Positions 44,338 through 51,173 of a stretch of DNA of 64,000 nt are shown here, one piece after another (position 1 is the stretch's first letter; each line of letters begins with the position of its first letter). This DNA comes from an uncultured Eisenbergiella sp. (GTDB lineage: Bacteria > Bacillota > Clostridia > Lachnospirales > Lachnospiraceae). The position numbers and the translations under genes were made by a program. Location of the stretch: positions 1 to 64,000 of the forward strand of contig CANQFM010000001.1 of NCBI GenBank assembly GCA_947598825.1. The letters are read 5' to 3'. The notes below the pieces were generated by a model. That model saw nothing but the letters and a program-made list of their open reading frames with translations, did no database searches and was not told the origin of the DNA.

Positions 44338-44387
44338 ACAGTGTTTTGGTACATTTCATCTGTTTGCTTTTCACAGGGAGGATCCCC

Positions 44388-45038
44388 ATGGCCAGACCTT
44401 ACGCTTTTTTCATCCCATTAACCCTTACCGCCCTGCTTTTTACCGGCTGCGCACAGCCTGCCCCAGAAGAAGCGCCCGTTCCCGTTTCTTCGGAAGCGGA
44501 GATGCTGGCCGTCTATGAGACTTATTCTTCCCTGCTCTTTGGGGACATGACGGTTCTGGCGGACGGCCAGGCCGAAACCTGGTGGATCCCCGATTTTCAG
44601 AGCAAGGACTTTTCCTATGAATACGCCTATCTGGATCTGGATCAGGACGGCCAGCCGGAGCTGCTCGTTCAGATGAAAGAGGAACCCGGCGGCTATAACG
44701 GGGTCTTTCATTATGAAAACGGCAAGCTGGTCTGCTGGCAAAGCGACGGGGCGGAAATGAGCAGCCAGGAATATCCCCTGGAAGACGGCACTATGGTCAG
44801 CCAGTATGATTCCAACGGCACCTGCTCCTATACGCTCTTCTCCTATCTGCCGGACGGGCAGAAAAAGGAACTTTCCCATTTGTTTCTGCGCCGGGAAAGG
44901 ATCCCCGAAGACGGCACGGAGCCGTGCCCCTATTATGAGATCGACGGGAAAGAAGTCGATCAGGATGTCTTTGAAGAACGGCTGAAATCCCTGATCACGG
45001 ACCGCCTTCTGGATCGTTCTGGCTGGACTTGGGTCTGA
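44388..45038 (+). CDS. Lipoprotein of unknown function
   Basis: 216-residue predicted lipoprotein: signal MARPYAFFIPLTLTALLFTGC with lipobox LFTGC (C21), start chosen by GGGAGG upstream. The mature part is acidic, and its centre contains YLDLDQDGQPELLVQM, a short Asp-rich loop of the FG-GAP/EF-hand-like type seen in many clostridial surface proteins, so calcium binding is possible. I recognise no named family. It is transcribed alone from the promoter at 44303-44331, on the opposite strand from pepF. Confidence 0.8.
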   Translation: MARPYAFFIPLTLTALLFTGCAQPAPEEAPVPVSSEAEMLAVYETYSSLLFGDMTVLADGQAETWWIPDFQSKDFSYEYAYLDLDQDGQPELLVQMKEEPGGYNGVFHYENGKLVCWQSDGAEMSSQEYPLEDGTMVSQYDSNGTCSYTLFSYLPDGQKKELSHLFLRRERIPEDGTEPCPYYEIDGKEVDQDVFEERLKSLITDRLLDRSGWTWV

Positions 45039-45094
45039 GCGATAGATTTCGTCACGCTTTTGTATTGTCCGGATTTGTATAAGGAGGAGATCCT

Positions 45095-45424
45095 ATGAAT
45101 GAGGGAACTTTCGGATTTATTATATGGGCAATCGTCGGCTGCATTATGGTCATAATTGGGATCAGAGCCTTTTTTCAAAAAAAGGCGGTGGGTTTCTGGG
45201 CAAACAGCAAGGTCTTTCCCGTAAATGACGTAAAGGGATATAACCATGCGGTCGGCAAGTTGTTTATTGTCTATGGGATCGTTTTTATTGGGTTGGGAAT
45301 CCCCCTGCTCAGCGGCCAGAATTCGCCATACATTCTGTTGTCAGTCCTGGGCGTAATGATAGAAACAATTGTCATCATGGCGGTTTATAGTGTATCTATC
45401 ACAAAGAAATACAGGGAGAAATAA
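45095..45424 (+). CDS. Small membrane protein, unknown (DUF3784/SdpI-like)
   Basis: 109 residues with three hydrophobic segments (about 7-26, 53-72, 78-99), separated by a loop KAVGFWANSKVFPVNDVKGY. The layout resembles the small DUF3784 or SdpI-type membrane proteins of Firmicutes, but I cannot assign a function. A very strong ribosome-binding site (AAGGAGGAGA) precedes the ATG. It begins the more AT-rich stretch that continues to about 46.7 kb. Confidence 0.75.
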   Translation: MNEGTFGFIIWAIVGCIMVIIGIRAFFQKKAVGFWANSKVFPVNDVKGYNHAVGKLFIVYGIVFIGLGIPLLSGQNSPYILLSVLGVMIETIVIMAVYSVSITKKYREK

Positions 45425-45495
45425 AACGCAGAGTCCCCTTCCCCGCCGATGTGGCAAAGGCCGCGCATCCTGGTAGAATGAGCAGGGTTACTTTT

Positions 45496-46692
45496 ATGAA
45501 TCACGCAGATTTTGACCGCAATCTCATACGCAATATCATTTTGGAAAGCCAGCACTTGCTACATAAGAGCGCTGACAGTATCGAAAACATTGTATCCGAC
45601 ATATGCGGCCTGCAATACGACCCGAATCCTACGATACACTTGAACCAATATATCATGCTCTGGAACAGAAAGCGGGATTTCAAAGCAGAGCAATTGGATC
45701 TTGCGGCGTACAAAGAATTCAGGCTCGTGGAAACGTGGACCTTTAAACGGAATATGTTTTTTGTCCCAAGCGAAGAATATTCCCAGTATAGACACGCGAC
45801 AAAGGGAATCATACGATGGGGCGAATCGGATGAAATCTGGCTTAAAAAAGGAGACAGTCCCGACGTCCGGGCCGCAGAAAAGGAGTTAAAAGAAAAATTA
45901 TCGAATTTTGACGGATTGACGCTCAATCAGATTTGGGAAAAGCTGAATCTGTCTTACGAATGGCATAAGTATCGACGAGAACACGATCCCAGCTATAATT
46001 TGCCCATCTTCCGCGCCTTTTACAGAATGTGCCGCAGAGGGGATCTTTTAACCTGTGGCAGAAATCCCGGGACTTTCAGAGAACCTGTCTACATTTTAAA
46101 GGAAAAGGCAGGTTTCCATGACTGGACAGAGGATCCCATTGAGGAAAAGCAGGCGATAAAATGGGCAGTCGAAAAGCTGATAGCTTCCTTTGGGGTAACC
46201 GATCCGGTTCATCTTTCTCATATATCCGGTTATAAAACCGCCGATCTTTTGCCTGTCTTTGAGGAACTGGAAACGGAAAATAAAATATCGAAGCTTCCCT
46301 GTAAAATCGGCCGCAAATTTTATTATATCCATTCTTCCAAATTGCATCTTCTGAACGAAAATGCGCCGGATCGCCCCTACGAGGTGCGGCTGATATCGCC
46401 GATGGATACCATAGTAAGGGACAAAGCATGGCTTGAAACATTTTTCGATTACTCTTTTACTTTTGAGTACTTCAAGAAAAAAGGGATGAAATGGCCTCTC
46501 TCCATTCTTGTGGGAAACCAATTTGTCGGCTATCTCGATTGCAGGATGGACTGGAAAACGAAGAAATTTATGATTAAAGAAAGAAATATCTTCCACCCGA
46601 ATTTTAATGGACATAAGGGCATTGAACTCGCAATACAGGATTTAGCCGCTTTTCATAATGCCAAAGAAATTGTTGAAACTGGGGCTACATGA
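45496..46692 (+). CDS. Winged-helix DNA-binding protein, AlkZ/YcaQ (AlkX) DNA glycosylase family
   Basis: HTH_42-superfamily protein of about 398 residues. The catalytic signature of the family is Q-x-Q in AlkZ and Q-x-D in YcaQ/AlkX; here it reads DICGLQYDPNPTIH, i.e. Q40-Y-D42, in the right place after the first helices. Members excise interstrand or bulky alkyl lesions. Also visible are WTFKRNMFFVPSEEY and the C-terminal winged-helix region ending VGYLDCRMDWKTKKF. Start uncertain: 45496, 45478 and 45451 are in frame, and 45496 has the best (still weak) AGGG. By eye the gene is more AT-rich than its neighbours, suggesting acquisition. Confidence 0.8.
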   Translation: MNHADFDRNLIRNIILESQHLLHKSADSIENIVSDICGLQYDPNPTIHLNQYIMLWNRKRDFKAEQLDLAAYKEFRLVETWTFKRNMFFVPSEEYSQYRHATKGIIRWGESDEIWLKKGDSPDVRAAEKELKEKLSNFDGLTLNQIWEKLNLSYEWHKYRREHDPSYNLPIFRAFYRMCRRGDLLTCGRNPGTFREPVYILKEKAGFHDWTEDPIEEKQAIKWAVEKLIASFGVTDPVHLSHISGYKTADLLPVFEELETENKISKLPCKIGRKFYYIHSSKLHLLNENAPDRPYEVRLISPMDTIVRDKAWLETFFDYSFTFEYFKKKGMKWPLSILVGNQFVGYLDCRMDWKTKKFMIKERNIFHPNFNGHKGIELAIQDLAAFHNAKEIVETGAT

Positions 46693-46829
46693 TAGGGAAG
46701 GCAGACAGAGCGCTCAGGCAGGGGCTGGACGTTGTGATCAATTATGTGATCGAAAAAGAATTGCCCCGCGTCCGGAAACTGGATGCCCTGCCGGGAAATT
46801 TCCTTATGGTATTTTTTCAAAAAAATTAG
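46689..46829 (+). CDS. Small reading frame, 46 residues, possibly a gene remnant
   Basis: ATG at 46689 overlaps the stop of the AlkX-like gene (ATGA), so it could be translated by coupling. The product runs MIGKADRALRQGLDVVINYV, then IEKELPRVRKLDALPGNF, and ends QKN. The regular helix-forming pattern looks protein-like, perhaps the C-terminal fragment of a larger enzyme; I do not recognise the family. No other features support expression. Confidence 0.3.
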   Translation: MIGKADRALRQGLDVVINYVIEKELPRVRKLDALPGNFLMVFFQKN

Positions 46830-46843
46830 CCATTACAAAAAGC

Positions 46844-46872
46844 TTGCATCCTGCTGTCCCGTATGTTATAGT
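46844..46872 (+). promoter_or_regulatory. Promoter of the antitoxin RNA, TTGCAT-N17-TATAGT
   Basis: TTGCAT (46844-46849) and TATAGT (46867-46872) are 17 bases apart; initiation near 46879. No reading frame with a ribosome-binding site follows before the terminator, which suggests an RNA product. Confidence 0.7.
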
Positions 46873-46878
46873 ATATAC

Positions 46879-46985
46879 ATAAGAGGAACAACCGCCCACA
46901 AAGTGGTTGACCTCCCAAGTGTGCTAAATAAGCCTACCTGTCAACGGCCAAGTTAAACAAGGTAGGCTTATTTATTTTCGCTTGT
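46879..46985 (+). ncRNA. Putative type I antitoxin RNA
   Basis: Predicted transcript of about 100 bases running from the promoter at 46844-46872 through the shared hairpin at 46925-46974. It is convergent with the toxin mRNA and overlaps its 3' end by about 55 bases. It contains ACCTCCC (46910-46916), the exact complement of the toxin ribosome-binding site GGGAGGT (47084-47078), and a small stem CCAC-AAA-GTGG. Its first bases (GGAACAACCG) are the same as those of the toxin mRNA. Expression is not shown; the call rests on arrangement. Confidence 0.55.
46925..46974. terminator. Bidirectional terminator shared by toxin and antitoxin RNAs
   Basis: TAAATAAGCCTACCT (46925-46939) pairs with AGGTAGGCTTATTTA (46960-46974), a perfect 15-bp stem with a 20-base loop. 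Its right arm includes the toxin stop codon (46972-46974). Convergent transcripts ending in one hairpin are typical of type I modules. Confidence 0.75.
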
Positions 46986-47070
46986 TGTTCCTACTGTCTA
47001 TGTAGGCAAGCAGCGCGACCAGAAATGAACCGCCCAAAAATAACAGGCTCAAAGATTCATATATATCCAT
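46972..47070 (-). CDS. Holin-like type I toxin, 32 residues
   Basis: A 32-residue peptide: MDIYESLSLLFLGGSFLVAL, then LAYIDSRNNKRK. The pattern is a short acidic start, one membrane helix (about 6-24), a YID motif, and a basic tail. This is the putative holin-like toxin family found in Firmicutes type I systems, whose members depolarise the membrane. A strong ribosome-binding site, GGGAGGT, lies 7 bases before the ATG. CCTCCC (minus strand 47105-47100) can fold onto this site (47084-47079), so translation is held back in cis. The gene is below usual size cut-offs. Confidence 0.75.
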   Translation of the reverse strand: MDIYESLSLLFLGGSFLVALLAYIDSRNNKRK

Positions 47071-47141
47071 TCGCACCACCTCCCTTCTCCTTCGGGTTAG
47101 GGAGGCTTATCCACCTTGCAACACGGTTGTTCCCTTATCAG

Positions 47142-47170
47142 ATCATAACATGACCGGGCCATTCCGACAA
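47142..47170 (-). promoter_or_regulatory. Toxin mRNA promoter, TTGTCG-N17-TATGAT with extended -10
   Basis: On the minus strand TTGTCG (47170-47165) and TATGAT (47147-47142) are 17 bases apart; TGT precedes TATGAT. Initiation near 47135 gives a leader of about 65 bases that contains the structure hiding the ribosome-binding site. Confidence 0.65.
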
Positions 47171-47221
47171 GATATACATTCGCAAAAGGATCAATAAAAC
47201 GAATTATCCGCCACGATACAA

Positions 47222-47255
47222 ACAATGCCGCAACCCCTGGAGATTGCGGCATCGT
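47222..47255 (-). terminator. Terminator of the GGGtGRT/Fe-S scaffold operon
   Basis: ATGCCGCAA (47225-47233) pairs with TTGCGGCAT (47244-47252). On the minus strand it is followed by TGTTTGTAT, a modest T-tract, about 40 bases after the stop at 47290. Confidence 0.65.
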
Positions 47256-47289
47256 TGACCTTTCGGCTTGATCACATTATAAGGTATCT

Positions 47290-48300
47290 TCAGAACTTCC
47301 CGGCCTTAGCCGCTTCTTCTACTGCCACGGCCACAGATACGGTCATGCCGACCATCGGGTTGTTGCCCGCGCCGATCAGACCCATCATTTCCACATGCGC
47401 CGGAACGGAGGAAGAACCTGCGAACTGCGCATCGGAATGCATACGGCCCATGGTATCGGTCATACCGTAGGAAGCAGGGCCTGCCGCCATGTTGTCGGGA
47501 TGCAGGGTACGTCCGGTGCCGCCGCCGGAAGCCACGGAGAAGTACTTCTTGCCCTTCTCAACGCATTCCTTCTTATAGGTGCCCGCAACCGGGTGCTGGA
47601 AACGGGTGGGGTTGGTGGAGTTGCCGGTGATGGAAACGTCCACGCCCTCTTTCCACATGATCGCAACGCCCTCGGTCACATCGTTGGCGCCGTAGCAGTT
47701 CACCTTCGCACGGGGGCCGTTGGAATAGGCCTTGCGGTACACTTCCTTCACCTCGCCGGTGTAGTAATCCATCTGGGTCTCCACGAAAGTGAAGCCGTTG
47801 ATCCTGGCGATGATCTGGGCAGCGTCTTTGCCCAGGCCGTTTAAGATCACGCGCAGAGGTTTCTGGCGGACGCGGTTGGCCTTTTCCGCGATCCCGATGG
47901 CGCCTTCCGCCGCCGCAAAGGACTCATGTCCGGCCAGGAAACAGAAGCACTCCGTATCCTCTTCCAGAAGCATCTTGCCCAGGTTGCCATGCCCTAAGCC
48001 GACTTTGCGCTGATCCGCCACGGAACCGGGAATACAGAAAGCCTGCAGCCCCTCACCGATCGCGGCGGCCGCATCGGAAGCCTTGCGGCATCCCTTCTTG
48101 ATGGCGATGGCCGCGCCTACGGTGTAAGCCCATTTTGCATTCTCAAAGCAGATCGGCTGGATCTTCTCCACCATATGGTAAACGTCCAGGCCCGCATCTT
48201 TGGTAATCTTCTCCGCTTCTTCGATGGAAGCGATGCCATAGCTGTTCAATGCTGCATCAATCTGTTTGATGCGTCTTTCATATGATTCAAATAATGCCAT
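47290..48300 (-). CDS. GGGtGRT family protein
   Basis: 336-residue protein of a conserved clostridial family named after its motif, seen here as SGGGTGRTLHPDNM. Other conserved-looking stretches are LGHGNLGKMLLEEDTECFCFLAGHESFAAAEGA and GLIGAGNNPMVGM. The biochemical role is not established. The family is usually encoded directly after a NifU-like scaffold, as here (35 bases apart), so a role in metal or Fe-S handling is a reasonable inference. Cysteines at several positions could bind a cluster. Confidence 0.92.
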   Translation of the reverse strand: MALFESYERRIKQIDAALNSYGIASIEEAEKITKDAGLDVYHMVEKIQPICFENAKWAYTVGAAIAIKKGCRKASDAAAAIGEGLQAFCIPGSVADQRKVGLGHGNLGKMLLEEDTECFCFLAGHESFAAAEGAIGIAEKANRVRQKPLRVILNGLGKDAAQIIARINGFTFVETQMDYYTGEVKEVYRKAYSNGPRAKVNCYGANDVTEGVAIMWKEGVDVSITGNSTNPTRFQHPVAGTYKKECVEKGKKYFSVASGGGTGRTLHPDNMAAGPASYGMTDTMGRMHSDAQFAGSSSVPAHVEMMGLIGAGNNPMVGMTVSVAVAVEEAAKAGKF

Positions 48301-48335
48301 TTGTCAACATCCTCCTTGTGATATTCGAGACCTGG

Positions 48336-49028
48336 TTATTCTTTTCTGGGATCAATGATCTTGACAGCGTCCGCTACGCGGCCGTACTGTCCGCTGGCCT
48401 TCTCATAAGCCGTAGCCGCGTCGTCGCCCTTTTTCATGAAGTCGGTCATCTTGCCGAAGTTCACGAACTGGTAGCCGATGATCTGATTGTCCTCATCCAG
48501 AGCGATGCCGGTCACATAGCCTTCCGCCATCTCCAGATAACGGGGACCTTTGGCCAGCGTGCCGTACATCGTACCCACCTGGCTTCTGAGGCCCTTGCCC
48601 AGATCCTCAAGGCCGGCGCCGATCGCCAGACCTTCCTCGGAGAATGCGGACTGGGAACGTCCGTAGACGATCTGCAAAAACAGCTCTCTCATCGCAGTAT
48701 TGATGGCATCGCACACAAGGTCTGTATTCAGCGCCTCCAAAACGGTCCTGCCGGGCAGGATCTCAGCCGCCATGGCCGCGGAATGGGTCATGCCGGAGCA
48801 TCCGATGGTCTCTACAAGAGCTTCCTGAATGATGCCCTCTTTAACATTCAGCGTCAGTTTGCAGGCGCCCTGCTGCGGCGCGCACCAGCCGATGCCGTGA
48901 GTCAGGCCCGAAATATCCTTTACTTCTTTCGCTTTCACCCATTTCGCTTCTTCCGGGATCGGCGCGGCGCCATGGTTTACACCCTGTGCCACTGGACACA
49001 TTTCCTGTACTTCCTGTGAATAGATCAT
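48336..49028 (-). CDS. NifU-like iron-sulfur cluster assembly scaffold
   Basis: 230 residues related to IscU/NifU N-terminal domains. A cysteine-containing segment VETIGCSGMTHSAAMAAEIL replaces the usual C-D-A site, and EALNTDLVCDAIN follows. It is longer than IscU (about 130) because of a C-terminal part containing YLEMAEGYVTGIAL. The start at 49028 has AAAGGAG upstream. It forms a two-gene operon with the GGGtGRT gene. Confidence 0.88.
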   Translation of the reverse strand: MIYSQEVQEMCPVAQGVNHGAAPIPEEAKWVKAKEVKDISGLTHGIGWCAPQQGACKLTLNVKEGIIQEALVETIGCSGMTHSAAMAAEILPGRTVLEALNTDLVCDAINTAMRELFLQIVYGRSQSAFSEEGLAIGAGLEDLGKGLRSQVGTMYGTLAKGPRYLEMAEGYVTGIALDEDNQIIGYQFVNFGKMTDFMKKGDDAATAYEKASGQYGRVADAVKIIDPRKE

Positions 49029-49164
49029 GTGAAAACTCCTTTCAATATGTAGGTAGAGTATTGGATGGCAGGATCCTGCTGCAAAACAGATAACACCCGT
49101 CATACGCTGATGCTATTTTCTCATATTTCCCGGCAAAAATCCAGCCCTTTTTACAAAAATGGGA

Positions 49165-49187
49165 CAAATTCGGCGGCTGTGCCGCCG
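49165..49187 (-). terminator. Terminator-like hairpin after the ABC ATPase gene
   Basis: CGGCGGC (49171-49177) and GCCGCCG (49181-49187) form a 7-bp GC stem with a 3-base loop; the minus strand continues AATTTGTCCCATTTTT, a weak T-tract. Confidence 0.5.
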
Positions 49188-49193
49188 ACAGCT

Positions 49194-49988
49194 TTACGTC
49201 AGGATCATTCGGTCGTTGGCAAACCTCCCGCCGCTGACCTCCTCGAATTTCTGCATAAGGTCCGAAACCTTCAGCTTCTCCTTCTCCTCCCCTGAAACAT
49301 CGTATATGATATGCCCTTCGTACATCATCACCAGACGGTTCCCATGGCGGATGGCATCCTTCATATTGTGGGTGATCATCAGCGTGGTCAGATTGTCCCT
49401 GGATATGATGCGGTCCGTCGCATCCAGCACCTTGGCTGCCGTTTTGGGATCCAGCGCCGCCGTATGCTCATCCAGCAAAAGCAGCTTGGGTTTTTTCAAC
49501 GTCGCCATCAGCAGCGTCAGCGCCTGCCGCTGGCCGCCGGATAAAAGCCCGACTTTGGCAGTCAGCCTGTCCTCCAGCCCCAGATCCAGGATCTTAAGCT
49601 GTTCTTTATAAAGATCCCGCTCTTTTCTGGTGATGCCCGGTCTGAGCGTCCGCGCTGCGCCGCGCCGGGATGCCAGGGCCATATTTTCTTCGATCTGCAT
49701 ACTGGCGGCGGTGCCGGTCATGGGATCCTGGAACACGCGCCCCAGATATTTCGCCCGCCTATGCTCCGCCAGCTTCGTCACATCCGTCCCGTCGATATAA
49801 ATACTGCCCTCGTCTACGGGAAACACGCCCGCCACCGCGTTTAACATCGTAGACTTCCCCGCGCCGTTGCCGCCGATGACCGTAACGAAATCCCCCTCCT
49901 TTAAGGACAGGGACAGCCGGTCCAGCGCCTTCTTTTCATTGACCGTTCCGGCGTTGAAAGTCTTGCTGATGCTTTTGATCTCAAGCAT
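49194..49988 (-). CDS. ABC transporter ATP-binding protein (TrpXYZ type)
   Basis: 264-residue ATPase: Walker A GGNGAGKS at 39-46, Q-loop VFQDPMTG, signature LLSGGQRQ, Walker B LLLLDEHTAALD and the switch histidine in MITHNM. The D-loop reading DEHTAALDP is typical of the ATPases paired with ABC_sub_bind proteins. The ATG at 49988 overlaps the permease stop by 8 bases. It energises the permease at 49981-50916; the binding protein is at 51174-52220. Confidence 0.94.
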   Translation of the reverse strand: MLEIKSISKTFNAGTVNEKKALDRLSLSLKEGDFVTVIGGNGAGKSTMLNAVAGVFPVDEGSIYIDGTDVTKLAEHRRAKYLGRVFQDPMTGTAASMQIEENMALASRRGAARTLRPGITRKERDLYKEQLKILDLGLEDRLTAKVGLLSGGQRQALTLLMATLKKPKLLLLDEHTAALDPKTAAKVLDATDRIISRDNLTTLMITHNMKDAIRHGNRLVMMYEGHIIYDVSGEEKEKLKVSDLMQKFEEVSGGRFANDRMILT

Positions 49989-50916
49989 TGCCCGCACCCC
50001 CTTTTTTCACCCTGGTAAAGTATTTGCCTTTCAGATACGGGATCGCCAAAAATACCGCTACGATAATAGCGGAAAGCAGCTTGTTATCGTTGGTACTTAA
50101 AAGCCCCAGCCACATGACGATCTGCATCACCAGATAATAAATGATGGCGCCCGCCGCTACGGAAGCCAGGCGAAACGCAAAATTCCCGTGGATCCGCCCA
50201 AAGACCACTTCCCCGATGATCACGGCAGCGAGGCCCACCACGATGGCGCCCCTGCCCATGTTGATGTCCACAAAGCCGTTATACTGGGCCAGAAACGCGC
50301 TGGACAGCGCCACAATGCCGTTGGAAAGCATCAGTCCAAGAATCTTGGTCAGATCCGTGTTGATCCCCTGGGCACGGCTCATATTCTGATTGGATCCTGT
50401 GGCGCGGATCGAACAGCCCAGTTCTGTCCCGAAAAACCAGTAAAGCACCGCTACCAGCAAAATGATGGCCACAGCGACTACAAAGATCGTATTCTTATAG
50501 AAAGGGACGTCCCTGATCCAGCGCAGGGATACCAGCAGATCGTATTTATCCAGGCTGATGGCTTGATTCGCCTTTCCTCCCAAAATACGCAGATTGACAG
50601 AGTAGAGGCTCAACTGGGTCAATATGCCTGCCAGAATGGCCGGAATGCCCATGGCCGTATGTAAAAGGCCGGTAGCCAGTCCCGCCAGCACGCCTGCCAA
50701 AAACGCGCAGAACATGGAAAACCCGACGGAATGGCCAGTCATCATCATCGCAATGCACACCGCCCCTCCGGTACACATGGTGCCGTCCACTGTCAGATCC
50801 GCCAAATCCAGGATCTTGTAAGTAATATAAACGCCGATGGCCATAATGCCCCAGACCAGCCCCTGCGCGCAGGCGCCCGGCAGGGCGTTGAAGAGCGAAA
50901 CCAATTCCAGACCCAC
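49981..50916 (-). CDS. ABC transporter permease (BPD_transp_2 family)
   Basis: 311 residues with about nine hydrophobic segments and the family motif MAIGVYITYKILDLADLTVDG near the N-terminus and GSNQNMSRAQGI in the cytoplasmic loop. It starts with GTG at 50916 behind GGAGGG. It has its own promoter (50979-51007), so permease and ATPase can be expressed apart from the binding protein. Related systems import tryptophan or other small organic molecules. Confidence 0.92.
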   Translation of the reverse strand: MGLELVSLFNALPGACAQGLVWGIMAIGVYITYKILDLADLTVDGTMCTGGAVCIAMMMTGHSVGFSMFCAFLAGVLAGLATGLLHTAMGIPAILAGILTQLSLYSVNLRILGGKANQAISLDKYDLLVSLRWIRDVPFYKNTIFVVAVAIILLVAVLYWFFGTELGCSIRATGSNQNMSRAQGINTDLTKILGLMLSNGIVALSSAFLAQYNGFVDINMGRGAIVVGLAAVIIGEVVFGRIHGNFAFRLASVAAGAIIYYLVMQIVMWLGLLSTNDNKLLSAIIVAVFLAIPYLKGKYFTRVKKGGAGNA

Positions 50917-50978
50917 AACACATCCCTCCTGTTTTTTTGCGGCCGCAAAAGCGCTGCGGCCTTTTATCCATAAAAAAT

Positions 50979-51007
50979 ATTATAACAAAAGGGCGGTTAA
51001 ATGAGAA
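50979..51007 (-). promoter_or_regulatory. Permease-ATPase promoter, TTCTCA-N17-TATAAT with extended -10
   Basis: On the minus strand TTCTCA (51007-51002) and TATAAT (50984-50979) are 17 bases apart, with TGT just upstream of TATAAT. The leader contains a hairpin GGCCGC/GCGGCC (50941-50961 region) close to the ribosome-binding site. Confidence 0.6.
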
Positions 51008-51129
51008 GCCCTTTCTTTTCTCTTCCCTGCGGTCTTTTCCCCATCCGGAGATCAGCCCCGGTTTTGGGAAGCGGGCGGATTTGGGACTTTCACCCGTCAG
51101 AAACGTGCGCCGCCGGGCGCGCCACTGTC
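51008..51129. other. Non-coding 120-bp GC-rich stretch between binding-protein and permease genes
   Basis: It lies downstream of the binding-protein terminator and upstream of the permease promoter. It contains a G+C-rich near-palindrome (51105-51125), short stems such as GGG-TGAAAGT-CCC on the minus strand, and no open frame with a ribosome-binding site. I see no recognised riboswitch fold. Confidence 0.4.
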
Positions 51130-51159
51130 AAAAACGGCACCGGTGCAAAACCGGTGCCG
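51130..51159 (-). terminator. Terminator of the ABC binding-protein gene
   Basis: CGGCACCGG (51135-51143) pairs with CCGGTGCCG (51151-51159); on the minus strand TTTTTG follows. It separates the binding-protein transcript from the permease genes. Confidence 0.85.
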
Positions 51160-51173
51160 CCTTTATCCTCGCT

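Noticed and set aside
51008..51159. Cobalamin or TPP riboswitch, suggested by GGTGAAAGTCC-like and GCCACTGT strings
   Set aside because: The matching pieces lie on opposite strands and in the wrong order, so no complete aptamer can be drawn, and the downstream genes do not fit those ligands.
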